Assembly: GCF_000519045.1 (NCBI RefSeq)
Contig: NZ_KI912532.1
Location: 1,426,001-1,490,000, forward strand
Direction of reading: 5' to 3'
DNA length: 64,000 bases
Source: Dechloromonas agitata is5
GTDB taxonomy: Bacteria > Pseudomonadota > Gammaproteobacteria > Burkholderiales > Rhodocyclaceae
Shown: positions 54,550 through 63,533 of the stretch, piece after piece
Position numbering within the stretch: position 1 is the stretch's first letter
How the letters are laid out: every line of letters starts with the position of its first letter
Notes under the pieces: generated by a model
What the model was told of the DNA's origin: nothing
The model's input: only the letters and a program-made list of their open reading frames with translations
Database searches by the model: none
Position numbers and translations under genes: made by a program

Positions 54550-55521
54550 ATGAAATTGAAACCCGTCAAGGGAGCGTTGGCCGCAATGTTGTTTTGGGCG
54601 ACGAGCGCGCTGGCCCTGCCGTACAGCAATCTGGTCGTGTTTGGGGACAGCCTGGCCGACGGCGGCAACAATGCCGTGATTGCCGACACCTATTATGGTG
54701 GTGCGCGCAGCGATGGCCTGACGGTGGGCGCCGGCGTGCCGGATTTGCCATACGACTCGAACCGCTACAGCAACGGCCCGGTGTGGACGGAATATTTCGC
54801 CAACAGCCTGGGTATGAGCCTGGCCCCCTCCCTGCTCGGTGGCAGCAATTACGCCTACGGCGGCGCGCGGGTCGCCGGTGCCAGCCCGGTTCCCAGCCTG
54901 CAGGCGCAGATGGGGCAGTATTTGTCGGCCAATACGGTGAATGCCAACACCTTGTACGTGATCGAGGGGGGTGGCAACGATGCGCGTGATGTCCTCGACC
55001 TCTATGTGACCGGTGGAGACTACGCAACACGCATTCAGGGCTATGTGCAGGGGCTGGTCGGCATGATCGGTAACCTGGCAGCGCTGGGTGCCGAGCATTT
55101 CCTGGTCTGGAACATCACCGATCTCGGTCGGGTGCCGGCCGTGACCGCCCAGGGCGTCGGTGCAGCGCAAGGCGCCAGCATGCTCGTCGCGACAATGAAC
55201 CAGGCGCTGGCCATGGCCTTTGCCGCCTATTTGCCGGCCAGCGTGACCGATGGCCTGATCCTGTTCGATGCCTATGCCGGGCTGAACGACATCGTGAGCA
55301 ACCCCGCCGCCTACGGCCTGGCCAACGCCAGCGATGCCTGTGCGGCGGCGCCGACGTGCGACCCGGACCGCTATTTCTTCTGGGACGGCATCCACCCGAC
55401 GACGGCTGGCCACCAGATCATGGCCCGCCTCGCTGTGGCCGCCATTCCGGAGCCGGGTTCCCTTGCCCTGCTGGCGGTGGCCCTGCTCGGCCTGGCCATC
55501 GGCCGCCAGCGTCGGTCCTGA
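54550..55521 (+). CDS. GDSL/SGNH esterase with PEP-CTERM sorting signal
   Basis: 323-residue exported esterase. A signal peptide (GALAAMLFWATSALA) is followed by an SGNH hydrolase domain. Its four blocks are readable: LVVFGDSLADGGNN (Ser nucleophile), SNYAYGGARV (Gly), IEGGGNDARDV (Asn) and FWDGIHPTTAGH (Asp-His). The last ~25 residues, IPEPGSLALLAVALLG then a helix and RQRRS, are a classic PEP-CTERM signal for exosortase/EpsH processing, so the enzyme is probably delivered to the surface or exopolysaccharide matrix. The exosortase gene is not in this window. Confidence 0.92.
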   Translation: MKLKPVKGALAAMLFWATSALALPYSNLVVFGDSLADGGNNAVIADTYYGGARSDGLTVGAGVPDLPYDSNRYSNGPVWTEYFANSLGMSLAPSLLGGSNYAYGGARVAGASPVPSLQAQMGQYLSANTVNANTLYVIEGGGNDARDVLDLYVTGGDYATRIQGYVQGLVGMIGNLAALGAEHFLVWNITDLGRVPAVTAQGVGAAQGASMLVATMNQALAMAFAAYLPASVTDGLILFDAYAGLNDIVSNPAAYGLANASDACAAAPTCDPDRYFFWDGIHPTTAGHQIMARLAVAAIPEPGSLALLAVALLGLAIGRQRRS

Positions 55522-55556
55522 TTCGTAGGCCGCCGGCCTGGCTTGCGCCGCGCCGG

Positions 55557-55595
55557 TTCAGGCCGTGGGTCGTCGGTGCACGGAACTGGCCTGAA
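55557..55595 (+). terminator. Hairpin after PEP-CTERM esterase gene
   Basis: Stem TTCAGGCC / GGCCTGAA with an inner CCGTG / CACGG pairing, about 35 bases past the stop. It is followed by AAAT and no T-run, so termination is doubtful. Confidence 0.35.
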
Positions 55596-55672
55596 AAATC
55601 AAGCGTCAGCCGCCACCTCGCGGTGGCCGGCCGGCGCTTCCTGAGAGTCATCAGCCTGCCGTGGCCCGATGC

Positions 55673-56236
55673 TCAGCCAATCGGGATGACGATGATGAGC
55701 AACAGTGCCCAGGCGATCATCCCGATTCCCATGATGCCGTAGGCGATGTTGGCTGCGGTCACATCTTCGTCAATCTGCAGCAGCACTTCGACGCCGTGGA
55801 AGACGATCAGGCAGGAGATGGCGAAGGCGATGCAGCAGACGGCAACGGAAAAGAAGAAGCTCGGGTAAAGCAGGCTCAAGGACGACAGCCAGAGCGGGAT
55901 GGGTGCGGCGAAGGCCAGCATCTGGGCATTCTGCGGGCTGACTTCGGCACCGTTCAGGCGGGCAATCCAGCGGATGATGTAACCCATGACGGAGACCGTC
56001 GCCAGTTCGGCCAGCAGGAACAGGCCCGCGATCATGCCCCAGTTGCGGCCGGAAAAGCCACTCGCGAAAGCGTCGCCGTGGTAAGTGCCCGCATAATAGA
56101 GCATGGCTGGTGGCAGCATCGACAGCGGCAGAACGAGCAGGAAGAAGGTTTTGAAGAGCGAAGGATGAACCCGGTCGAGAAACCTCCAGGCGATTTTGAA
56201 CTGCGATGATTCATGGTGAGAAGGGGAGGCGAGCAT
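55673..56236 (-). CDS. Yip1-family inner-membrane protein
   Basis: 187 residues from the ATG at 56234-56236, chosen because AAGGAG lies six bases upstream. Five hydrophobic segments (for example TFFLLVLPLSMLPPAMLYYAG, GMIAGLFLLAELATVSVMGYI, MGIGMIAWALLLIIVIPIG) and the block AWRFLDRVHPSLF match bacterial Yip1-domain proteins, which have no firm function. Divergent from a MarR regulator across a palindromic operator, so probably under its control. Confidence 0.78.
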   Translation of the reverse strand: MLASPSHHESSQFKIAWRFLDRVHPSLFKTFFLLVLPLSMLPPAMLYYAGTYHGDAFASGFSGRNWGMIAGLFLLAELATVSVMGYIIRWIARLNGAEVSPQNAQMLAFAAPIPLWLSSLSLLYPSFFFSVAVCCIAFAISCLIVFHGVEVLLQIDEDVTAANIAYGIMGIGMIAWALLLIIVIPIG

Positions 56237-56292
56237 GATCAACTCCTTTGGTTGTTTTCCCGGTTACTCACGGAAGCGCGCCGGGGTAATTA

Positions 56293-56309
56293 ATATCACA
56301 CCGTGATAT
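56293..56309. promoter_or_regulatory. MarR-type palindromic operator
   Basis: Perfect 7-3-7 inverted repeat ATATCAC-ACC-GTGATAT in the 96-base region between the divergent Yip1 and MarR genes. The length and AT-rich half-sites fit a MarR-dimer operator controlling both directions. Confidence 0.65.
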
Positions 56310-56332
56310 ATCCAACATAGACGAGCAATGAC

Positions 56333-56776
56333 ATGAATACAAGGAAACTTTCCGGTCCCGGTATCAAGCTGGAAAAACGCGACCTGGAGCGCCTTTCCCA
56401 CTTCCGTTTCCAATTGCGGGTGTTCATGCGGGTCAGCGAGGATATCTGCCGGAAGGCGCGCATCACGCCCTTGCAGTACCAGTTGCTGCTCCATTTGCAG
56501 GGTTTTCCGGAGCGCTCCTGGGCTAACATCGGCGAGTTGGCCGAGCGGTTGCAGGCGCGCCATAATGGCGTCGTCGCTCTGGTCAGCCGCTGCGAACTGG
56601 CCGGGTTGGTCGAGCGGCGGGTCGGGCGGGATGATCGGCGGCAGGTCGAGGTGCACCTGACACCGAAGGGCGAGGCCATCGTTTATCGGCTGGCGGCTGA
56701 ACACCAGCCCGAACTGCAGCATTTGCGGCAGGAGTTCTCGCTGCCGGGCTGGCTTGACGCCGATGGCGGCGCCTGA
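56333..56776 (+). CDS. MarR-family transcriptional regulator
   Basis: 147 residues. Dimerisation helices flank a winged HTH with ARITPLQYQLLLHL, IGELAERLQARHNGVVALVSR (recognition helix) and the wing VERRVGRDDRRQVEVHLTP with the conserved Asp-Asp-Arg-Arg. A ligand is not evident. The operator upstream suggests autoregulation together with the divergent Yip1 gene. Confidence 0.9.
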   Translation: MNTRKLSGPGIKLEKRDLERLSHFRFQLRVFMRVSEDICRKARITPLQYQLLLHLQGFPERSWANIGELAERLQARHNGVVALVSRCELAGLVERRVGRDDRRQVEVHLTPKGEAIVYRLAAEHQPELQHLRQEFSLPGWLDADGGA

Positions 56777-56931
56777 AGGGGCACGCCGGCTTCGGTAAGT
56801 CGGGATGACGATGCGAGCAGCAGCCCCTTGGTGATCAGGCCGGCGGCAGGTGGGCAAGCGGGCGCGGCGTGGGCGGCATGCTGCACGCTAACATGCCGGC
56901 GATCGGCGGTGCCCGGGCGCCGGCGCCGCGG

Positions 56932-56937
56932 TAAAAT
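56932..56937 (+). promoter_or_regulatory. Candidate -10 box of dnaE
   Basis: TAAAAT in GC-rich surroundings, 28 bases before the dnaE ATG. No recognisable -35. Confidence 0.35.
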
Positions 56938-56964
56938 GCCGTTCCCCATTTTTTTGCCGAGCCG

Positions 56965-59900
56965 ATGGCCTCCCCTCGCTTCATACATCTTCGCCTGCAC
57001 TCGGAATATTCGGTCACCGACGGCATCGTCCGCATCGGCGATGCCGTCAAGCGCGCCGCCGGCGATGGCATGCCGGCCATGGCCCTGACCGACCTGGCCA
57101 ACCTGTTCGGTCTGGTCAAGTTCTACACCGGGGCGCGCGGCAAAGGCGTCAAGCCGATTGCCGGGGCGGATTGCTGGATCGCCAATCCGGAGGCGCCCGA
57201 GGATGCCTATCGGCTGCTGCTGCTCGTACGTAACCGCCGGGGCTACCAGCAGTTATGCGAGTTGCTGACCAAGGCCTATCTGGTCGAGGGCCGGCGCGAC
57301 CGGGCGGAAATCCGCCGCGAGTGGTTTGCCGAGATCGGCTGTGATGGGCTGATCGCGCTGTCCGGCGCGCATCTCGGTGATGTCGGCGAAGCCTTGCTGA
57401 ACGGCAATTTCGACCTCGCCTCCGAGCGGGCCAAGGCCTGGGAGGCCATCTTCCCCGGCGCTTTTTATCTGGAGGTGCAGCGTTACGGCCAGCCGCAGCA
57501 GGAGGCCATCGTCCAGCAGACGGCCGATCTGGCGGGTGAAACGGGGATTCCGCTGGTCGCGACCCACCCCATCCAGTTCATGAAGCCGGACGATTTCCAG
57601 GCGCACGAGGCCCGCGTCTGCATCGCCGAGGGGTATGTGCTGGGTGACACGCGGCGGCCGAAGATCTACACGCCGGAGCAGTATTTCAAGTCGCAGGACG
57701 AGATGGCGGAACTGTTCGCCGACCTGCCGGAAGCCCTCGAAAACACGCTGGAAATTGCCAAGCGCTGCAACATCGAGCTGACGCTGGGCAAGAACTTCCT
57801 GCCGCAGTTCCCGACGCCGGACGGCATGACGCTCGACGACTTCCTGGTGCAGGAAGCCAAGGCTGGCCTGGAAGTGCGCCTGTCCGAACTTTATCCTGAC
57901 CCGGAAGTGCGCGCTCAGCGCCGGCCGGAATACGATGCGCGCCTCGACTTCGAGTGCAAGACCATCCTGCAGATGGGCTTCCCGGGTTACTTCCTGATCG
58001 TGGCGGACTTCATCAACTGGGGCAAGCAGAACGGCGTGCCGGTCGGCCCCGGTCGGGGTTCTGGCGCCGGCTCTCTGGTCGCCTATTCGCTGCGCATTAC
58101 CGACCTCGACCCGCTGGCCTATGCCCTGCTGTTCGAGCGCTTCCTGAATCCGGAGCGGGTCTCGATGCCCGACTTCGATATCGACTTCTGCCAGGACAAC
58201 CGCTGGCGCGTCATCGAATACGTCCGCCAACGCTACGGCGCCCAAGCGGTGTCGCAGATCGCCACCTTCGGCACCATGTCGTCGAAGGCGGTCATCCGCG
58301 ACGTCGGTCGCGTGTTCGGTCTGCCGTATTCGATGTGCGACCGCATTTCCAAGCTGATCCCGATCGTCCAGAACAAGCCGGTCTCGCTGGCCGAAGCGCT
58401 GGAGCAGGAACCAGCGTTGAAGGAAATGATGGCCGACGAGCAGGATGGCGAAACCATCCGTGAACTGTTCGACCTGGCCGGCCGCCTGGAAGACTTGACC
58501 CGCAACATCGGCATGCACGCCGGCGGCGTGCTGATCGCACCGGGCAAGATCACCGATTTCTGCCCGATCTACCAGGCGACCGGTGCCGACGCGTCGCCGG
58601 TCTCGCAGTTCGACAAGGACGACGTCGAGAAGGCCGGCTTGGTGAAGTTCGACTTCCTCGGCCTGCGCAACCTGACGATTATCGAACTGGCACTGAAGTA
58701 CATCGAGCGGATGACTGGCGAGAAGCTCGACCTGATGTCGCTCGGCTTCGAAGACCCCGGTGCCTACCAGATCCTGAAGGACGCCAACACGACGGCGATC
58801 TTCCAGGTCGAATCGGAAGGCATGAAGAAGCTGCTGAAGAAGCTGGCGCCGGACCGTTTCGAAGACATTATCGCCGTGCTGGCGCTCTACCGTCCCGGCC
58901 CGCTCGGCTCCGGGATGGTGGATGACTTCATCCTGCGCAAGAAGGGCCAGCAGGCCATCGATTATTTCCACCCGGACCTGAAAGCCTGTCTCGAGCCGAC
59001 CTACGGGGTCATCGTGTACCAGGAACAGGTGATGCAGATTTCGCAGATCATCGGTGGCTATACGCTGGGTGGCGCCGACATGCTGCGCCGGGCGATGGGC
59101 AAGAAGAAGCCCGAGGAGATGGCCAAGCACCGCGAGACCATCGCCGCCGGCGCCAAGGAGCGCGGCTACGATCCGGCGTTGGCTGAGCAGTTGTTCGACC
59201 TGATGACCAAATTCGCGGAGTATGGCTTCAACAAGTCGCACACCGCCGCCTACGCCGTCGTCACCTATCACACGGCCTGGCTCAAGCGTTACCACTGCGC
59301 GGCCTTCATGGCGGCGACGCTGTCGTCCGACATGGACAACACCGACACGGTGAAGATCTTCTACGAAGACACCATCGCCAACAAGGTGAAGATGCTCGGG
59401 CCGGATGTGAATGCCTCGCAGTACCGTTTTGAGCCGGTCGATCGGGAAACCATCCGCTACGGCCTGGGGGCGGTCAAGGGCACCGGCGAGCAGGCGGTCA
59501 ACGTGATCCTCAAGGCGCGCGAGGAAGGCGGCCCGTTCAAGGACCTGTTCGATTTCTGCCAGCGCTGCGACAAGCGCATGGTCAATCGCCGCACCATTGA
59601 GGCGTTGATCCGCGCCGGCGCCTTCGACAGCATTGCGCCACGCACGGCCGGCGACAACCCGGTGCCGGATCGCCACAAGCTGCTGGCAACCGTGGGCGTG
59701 GCGATGGATTTTGCCGAGCAGGCCGAGCGCGATGCGCTGCAGACCAGCCTGTTCGATATCGCCGATGTCGCCGAGGAACACGCGCCGGAATACGTCAATG
59801 TCCGCCCCTGGGATGAAAAGACCCAGTTGATGGAGGAGAAGACCGCCCTGGGTTTCTTTTTCTCCGGCCATCCCTACAACTCGCGCAAGCGGGAGTTGTC

Positions 59901-60438
59901 GCGCTTCATCAAGCGGCCGCTCTGCCGGCTGGAACCGGCCAAGGAGTTCACCTTCATTGCCGGCATCGTGGTCGGCATCCGCACCCAGATGACCCGGCGC
60001 GGCAAGATGCTGTTTGTGCAGCTCGACGACGGCACGGCCATGGTCGAGGTGTCGGTGTTCAACGAACTGTTCGAGGCCGAGCGCGACAAGATCGTCACCG
60101 ACGAGGTGCTGGTCATCGAAGGCAAGGTGCGTTACGACGAATTCTCCGGCGGCAACGCCGTGGTCGCCGAGCGCCTGATGACCTTGGGCGAGGCGCGCGC
60201 CCGTTTCGCCCGCCACCTGCTGCTCAAGATGAACGGCCAGTCGGATGCCGCCAAGCTGAAGTCGCTGCTCTCGCCTTTTGCTCCCGGCCCGGCACCGGTT
60301 CGCGTGCGTTATCGCAATGCCGTGGCCGAATGCGAAATGGTCTTGGGTGACACGCTGCGGGTGAAACTTGACGATGCCTTACTCGAGGCGCTGAACGGTT
60401 GGCTGCAGCCGGATAACGTGGAGATCGTGTACGCATGA
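56965..60438 (+). CDS. dnaE: DNA polymerase III subunit alpha
   Basis: Replicative polymerase, 1157 residues, full length. Residues 1-~275 are the PHP domain (FIHLRLHSEYSVTDGIV; ALTDLANLFG). The palm has GRGSGAGSLVAYSLRITDLD and the catalytic acidic motif MPDFDIDFCQDNR. The fingers (FNKSHTAAYAVVTYHTAWLK) follow, then the HhH region, OB domain (FIAGIVVGIRTQMTRRGKML) and C-terminal tail. The PHP metal ligands look partly substituted, as in most DnaE1. The last four bases overlap the cupin gene. Confidence 0.97.
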   Translation: MASPRFIHLRLHSEYSVTDGIVRIGDAVKRAAGDGMPAMALTDLANLFGLVKFYTGARGKGVKPIAGADCWIANPEAPEDAYRLLLLVRNRRGYQQLCELLTKAYLVEGRRDRAEIRREWFAEIGCDGLIALSGAHLGDVGEALLNGNFDLASERAKAWEAIFPGAFYLEVQRYGQPQQEAIVQQTADLAGETGIPLVATHPIQFMKPDDFQAHEARVCIAEGYVLGDTRRPKIYTPEQYFKSQDEMAELFADLPEALENTLEIAKRCNIELTLGKNFLPQFPTPDGMTLDDFLVQEAKAGLEVRLSELYPDPEVRAQRRPEYDARLDFECKTILQMGFPGYFLIVADFINWGKQNGVPVGPGRGSGAGSLVAYSLRITDLDPLAYALLFERFLNPERVSMPDFDIDFCQDNRWRVIEYVRQRYGAQAVSQIATFGTMSSKAVIRDVGRVFGLPYSMCDRISKLIPIVQNKPVSLAEALEQEPALKEMMADEQDGETIRELFDLAGRLEDLTRNIGMHAGGVLIAPGKITDFCPIYQATGADASPVSQFDKDDVEKAGLVKFDFLGLRNLTIIELALKYIERMTGEKLDLMSLGFEDPGAYQILKDANTTAIFQVESEGMKKLLKKLAPDRFEDIIAVLALYRPGPLGSGMVDDFILRKKGQQAIDYFHPDLKACLEPTYGVIVYQEQVMQISQIIGGYTLGGADMLRRAMGKKKPEEMAKHRETIAAGAKERGYDPALAEQLFDLMTKFAEYGFNKSHTAAYAVVTYHTAWLKRYHCAAFMAATLSSDMDNTDTVKIFYEDTIANKVKMLGPDVNASQYRFEPVDRETIRYGLGAVKGTGEQAVNVILKAREEGGPFKDLFDFCQRCDKRMVNRRTIEALIRAGAFDSIAPRTAGDNPVPDRHKLLATVGVAMDFAEQAERDALQTSLFDIADVAEEHAPEYVNVRPWDEKTQLMEEKTALGFFFSGHPYNSRKRELSRFIKRPLCRLEPAKEFTFIAGIVVGIRTQMTRRGKMLFVQLDDGTAMVEVSVFNELFEAERDKIVTDEVLVIEGKVRYDEFSGGNAVVAERLMTLGEARARFARHLLLKMNGQSDAAKLKSLLSPFAPGPAPVRVRYRNAVAECEMVLGDTLRVKLDDALLEALNGWLQPDNVEIVYA

Positions 60439-60920
60439 TTCGATTGATCGACCAGTCCTTGCTCGCCGACTTGATCGGCGCCGCCCGCCAAGCGCCGCGC
60501 TTGCGGGTGCATCGCAACTTTCATCCGGATGATGCCTCTCCGGCGCATCGCCTGCTGATCGCCATCGAGCCCGGCTCCTACGTGCCTCCGCACCGCCATC
60601 TCAATCCCGACAAGGACGAAACCCTGCTCGTGCTGCGGGGCAGCCTGGGCGTCGTGTTCTTCGAAGCGGCGGGCCAGCCCGGGCGTTGCCATGTCTTGTG
60701 CGCCGGCGGTGAGTCGCTCGGGATCGATATCCCGCATGGCGTCTATCACACCGTTTTTGCGCTGGAGACGGGGACGGTCTTCTTCGAAGCCAAGGCCGGG
60801 CCCTATGTGCCGGTTTCGGCGGATGAAAGAGCCGCCTGGGCGCCGGCCGAGGGCAGCGGCGAGGCGGCGACTTACCTGGAGGGCCTGATGGAGCGTTGCG
60901 CCGGGCCGCTCTGCGACTGA
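60435..60920 (+). CDS. WbuC-type cupin metalloprotein
   Basis: 161-residue single-domain cupin. The metal-binding motif is read as PPHRHLNPDKDETLLVLRG (His, His, Glu) with the last His in DIPHGVYHTVFAL. WbuC-like cupins are often found with O-antigen genes but have no proven reaction. The ATG overlaps the dnaE stop (ATGA), so it is translated from the dnaE message. Confidence 0.82.
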   Translation: MIRLIDQSLLADLIGAARQAPRLRVHRNFHPDDASPAHRLLIAIEPGSYVPPHRHLNPDKDETLLVLRGSLGVVFFEAAGQPGRCHVLCAGGESLGIDIPHGVYHTVFALETGTVFFEAKAGPYVPVSADERAAWAPAEGSGEAATYLEGLMERCAGPLCD

Positions 60921-60940
60921 ACACCGGTTTCCGGAAATGA

Positions 60941-60964
60941 CGAAGGCGCCCGCGGGCGCCTTCG
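60941..60964. terminator. Bidirectional terminator between cupin and chemoreceptor genes
   Basis: A perfect 24-base palindrome (CGAAGGCGCCCG and its reverse complement) lies between the convergent cupin and chemoreceptor stops. It is followed by TTCGTTCC on the plus strand and is placed to end both transcripts. Confidence 0.65.
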
Positions 60965-60984
60965 TTCCGTTGGTGAGGGGCGTG

Positions 60985-62502
60985 CTATTTGACGAGGTCG
61001 GTCTTGAAGCCGATCCGTACGCCACCCCAGTGCCGGCCGTTGATCATGATCGGCATGGTCAGGTCGGCGAGAATTTCGCCGGTGTCGCGGACGTAGGTCT
61101 GGAATAGCGAGGGCTTCTGGTTCTTGGCGCCCTTGGCCCCTACGGGATCGTTGAAAATGCGCTTGTGCCGGCATTTAGCGAGGTCGGTCGCCGGGTCGCC
61201 GGTCGGTGGCTGCGAACAGACGGAATTATGAGCGGGGGCGTAGCCGTTGCTGTCCATCGACAGGGAATAAACCAGCCCCGGAACATCACGCAGCAGGTCG
61301 TCGTACAGGCGGGTCAGTTCGCTGTCGCACAGGCTGTCGTAGGCCGTGGTGTAGCGTTTGGGGTTGGAGCCGGGAATTTCCTTGTAGGCCTGGTCGAAGA
61401 CGTTGACGCCCCGGTCGGCCAGGCGCTGCAGGATGGCTGCGACGTTGTCGCGGAAATGGGTGCATTTGTCGTGCAGGGTGTCGAACATGCTGTCGCCGGT
61501 ACGGAAATCGGCCAGCGTGCATTGCAGGTCTTCGGTCGATTCGCGCAGGGTCTTGGCCGAGCCGAGGCATTGCTTCATGCGACCGGAAATGTCACGGGAA
61601 TGATCGCGGATTTCCTCGACTTCGCTGTGGATTGCCTGATTGCTCTCGCGCAGGTTGTAGATCGCCCCGGCGATGGTCGTCAGTTGCCCGGTCGTCAGCT
61701 TGAAGTCACCGACCATGGTGCCTAGGTCGGCTGCGGAGGTTTCGATATAGCCATTGGCCTTGGTCACCTCTCCGACGATCGTCCGGGTCTTTTCCGACGT
61801 ATCGGATACCAGGTTGATCATCGACTGGGTGTTCTGGCCGATGACTTGGGTGGCGGTCTTGACCTTTTCAGCCAGCTTGCGCACCTCGTCGGCGACGACG
61901 GCAAAGCCGCGGCCGGCTTCACCGGCGCGGGCGGCCTCGATGGCGGCGTTGAGGGCGAGCAGGTTGGTCTGGTCGGAGATGTCGTTGATCAGCGAGACGA
62001 TCTCGTTGATCTTCATCGAGCTGGTATGCAGCTCGGTGACCGTGGACGAAAAGTGCTCGATATGGGCATTGGTCGAGCGCATTGTGGCGGCGACGGTTTC
62101 CATCTGCTCCAGCGAGCGTTGCGCGAGATCGAGGTTGTTCTGGGTCGAGGCCTGGATGGCGTCGGCGTTCATGGCTACCTCGGCCACCGCCTGGTTGACC
62201 CGGTTGCTCGACTCGAAGACGTTGGCGGCCAGCACTTCCTGGCGATGAACCGCATCGTCGGTCTGCTGCACCAGCTGGTTCATGCGGGCCGCGTCGGCGG
62301 CGATGCTGACGCTGCGCTCCCGGGCATGCGAGATCAGGCTGCGGACCCGGCCGAAAAAGCGCGTGATGTTGCCGGAGATGCGTCCGCAGGCATCGGCTCC
62401 CGGGGCGCCGACGGTGTGCGACAGGTCGGCCTGGCCTTCGGCAATGGCGGCGATATCGCGGTCGAGCTTGTTGAGTGAGGCGTTACTTCCAAAAAATCCC
62501 AT
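60985..62502 (-). CDS. Soluble methyl-accepting chemotaxis protein with C-terminal sensor
   Basis: 505 residues from the ATG at 62500-62502 ([13 protein letters not shown]), with ribosome binding site AGGAGA. No transmembrane helix or signal peptide. A short N-terminal coiled part precedes the MCP signalling domain, with tip [19 protein letters not shown]. Instead of ending there, about 170 more residues follow (from [20 protein letters not shown]), closing with [35 protein letters not shown] and [12 protein letters not shown]. These resemble the distal part of Cache-type sensors. It is a cytosolic receptor with reversed domain order; the ligand is unknown. Confidence 0.88.
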   Translation of the reverse strand: MGFFGSNASLNKLDRDIAAIAEGQADLSHTVGAPGADACGRISGNITRFFGRVRSLISHARERSVSIAADAARMNQLVQQTDDAVHRQEVLAANVFESSNRVNQAVAEVAMNADAIQASTQNNLDLAQRSLEQMETVAATMRSTNAHIEHFSSTVTELHTSSMKINEIVSLINDISDQTNLLALNAAIEAARAGEAGRGFAVVADEVRKLAEKVKTATQVIGQNTQSMINLVSDTSEKTRTIVGEVTKANGYIETSAADLGTMVGDFKLTTGQLTTIAGAIYNLRESNQAIHSEVEEIRDHSRDISGRMKQCLGSAKTLRESTEDLQCTLADFRTGDSMFDTLHDKCTHFRDNVAAILQRLADRGVNVFDQAYKEIPGSNPKRYTTAYDSLCDSELTRLYDDLLRDVPGLVYSLSMDSNGYAPAHNSVCSQPPTGDPATDLAKCRHKRIFNDPVGAKGAKNQKPSLFQTYVRDTGEILADLTMPIMINGRHWGGVRIGFKTDLVK

Positions 62503-62560
62503 CGAATGTCTCCTGATTTGCTTCTTGTGAGCCGGCCGGGATGGGGCCAGATTGGCTGGA

Positions 62561-62566
62561 ATCATA
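62561..62566 (-). promoter_or_regulatory. Candidate -10 box of soluble chemoreceptor gene
   Basis: TATGAT on the minus strand, 59 bases before the ATG, with only a weak -35 (TGGCCA) 17 bases upstream. The rest of 62567-62674 shows nothing recognisable. Confidence 0.3.
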
Positions 62567-62677
62567 CGTCAGCCGGCCAAAGCTGGCCATCGGCGGGTAT
62601 TCTGGGCACGACCACCGACAGCGATGCCCGGCGAAATCGGCCAGTGGCGATGCGTCCTGCCGGGGCGTGAACGCAAA

Positions 62678-62705
62678 ACGCCAGGTTCCGGAGGGAAGCT
62701 GGCGT
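62678..62705 (-). terminator. Terminator-like hairpin after HTH-receiver gene
   Basis: Stem ACGCCAG / CTGGCGT around a 14-base loop. On the minus strand it is followed by TTTTGCG, 37 bases past the HTH-receiver stop. Confidence 0.5.
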
Positions 62706-62741
62706 CTCAATCTGCGTCCCCGGCTGGCCGGGCGAAGGCAA

Positions 62742-63329
62742 TCAGCTCTTGCGCTGGCGGGCGGAAAGGCGGCCGAGCAGGAAACCCTTGATTTCATGGA
62801 AGGGGATCGGCTTGCCAAAGATGGTGATGTCGCTCGGCAGGCCGCGCTTGAGCACTTCCTCGCGGTCGATGGCGCTGACCACGATGATGTCCATGCGCGA
62901 CAGATCGGGATTGGCACGCAGACGGCGGATCATTTCAAAACCGTCCATGCCCGGCATCATCAGGTCGGCGATCAGGATGTCCGGCACGCGCTGACCGACC
63001 TGCAGCAGGCCGTCGAAACCGTTGGCGACGATGCGCAGCTTGATCGGCAGGTTCCAGCTGTCGATGGTCATCTGGTAGAGCATCTGCAGCGTCTGGTCGT
63101 CCTCGGCGATGAGGATATCCAGCTGGCCAGCGTTTTCCTGGGCGCTCGGCGTCAGGTTGCGACGCCGGGCGAGCAGCGCCTCAACCGAGGCGACAGGAAT
63201 CCGGCGGTGGCCACCGGCCGTCTTCCAGGCTTCCAGTGCACCGCTTTCCACCATGTTTTGCACGGTCCCGAGGGAAACGCCCAAGCGCAGGGCTGCTTGC
63301 CGGGTACTGAGATATTCGGAGTCCGCCAT
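62742..63329 (-). CDS. HTH (excisionase-type) plus receiver-domain regulator
   Basis: 195 residues with an unusual order. Residues 5-55 form an excisionase/MerR-like winged HTH (YLSTRQAALRLGVSLGTVQN; KTAGGHRRIPVAS). Residues ~70-190 form a receiver with acidic pair (LIAEDDQT), phospho-Asp122 in ADLMMPGMDGFE, VVSAID and Lys in IFGKPIPF. Phosphorylation by a partner kinase would control DNA binding or oligomerisation. No kinase is adjacent; the soluble chemoreceptor downstream on the same strand hints at a chemosensory link. Confidence 0.85.
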   Translation of the reverse strand: MADSEYLSTRQAALRLGVSLGTVQNMVESGALEAWKTAGGHRRIPVASVEALLARRRNLTPSAQENAGQLDILIAEDDQTLQMLYQMTIDSWNLPIKLRIVANGFDGLLQVGQRVPDILIADLMMPGMDGFEMIRRLRANPDLSRMDIIVVSAIDREEVLKRGLPSDITIFGKPIPFHEIKGFLLGRLSARQRKS

Positions 63330-63375
63330 GATCAGAGCTTCTTTGATGTGAATGTTGAAATTACAAATTCAGCAA

Positions 63376-63405
63376 ATTTTATCCCAAGAACAGAAGAAAC
63401 TTCAA
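63376..63405 (-). promoter_or_regulatory. Sigma-70 promoter of HTH-receiver gene
   Basis: On the minus strand TTGAAG (-35, 63400-63405), an 18-base spacer and TAAAAT (-10, 63376-63381), in an AT-rich stretch. The expected start is near 63369, about 40 bases before the ATG. It is one of the best sigma-70 matches seen in the window. Confidence 0.6.
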
Positions 63406-63505
63406 TGTAAAAAAAACACCGAATGACGAAATTTCGGGCTTTTTACATCTCTCCTGCCAGCGGGGTTCGCTCCGCGCGCTACGGACGCCGGATTGGGCTG
63501 CGGCA

Positions 63506-63528
63506 GCTGGCCGGAGCGTTCGGCCAGC
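63506..63528 (-). terminator. Hairpin after yjdM
   Basis: Perfect 8-bp stem GCTGGCCG / CGGCCAGC with a 7-base loop, 5 bases past the yjdM stop. No T-run follows. Confidence 0.4.
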
Positions 63529-63533
63529 CGGTT

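Noticed and set aside
57253..60216. 987-codon minus-strand open frame
   Set aside because: Fully antisense to dnaE, with no recognisable domain; a by-product of high GC and codon bias.
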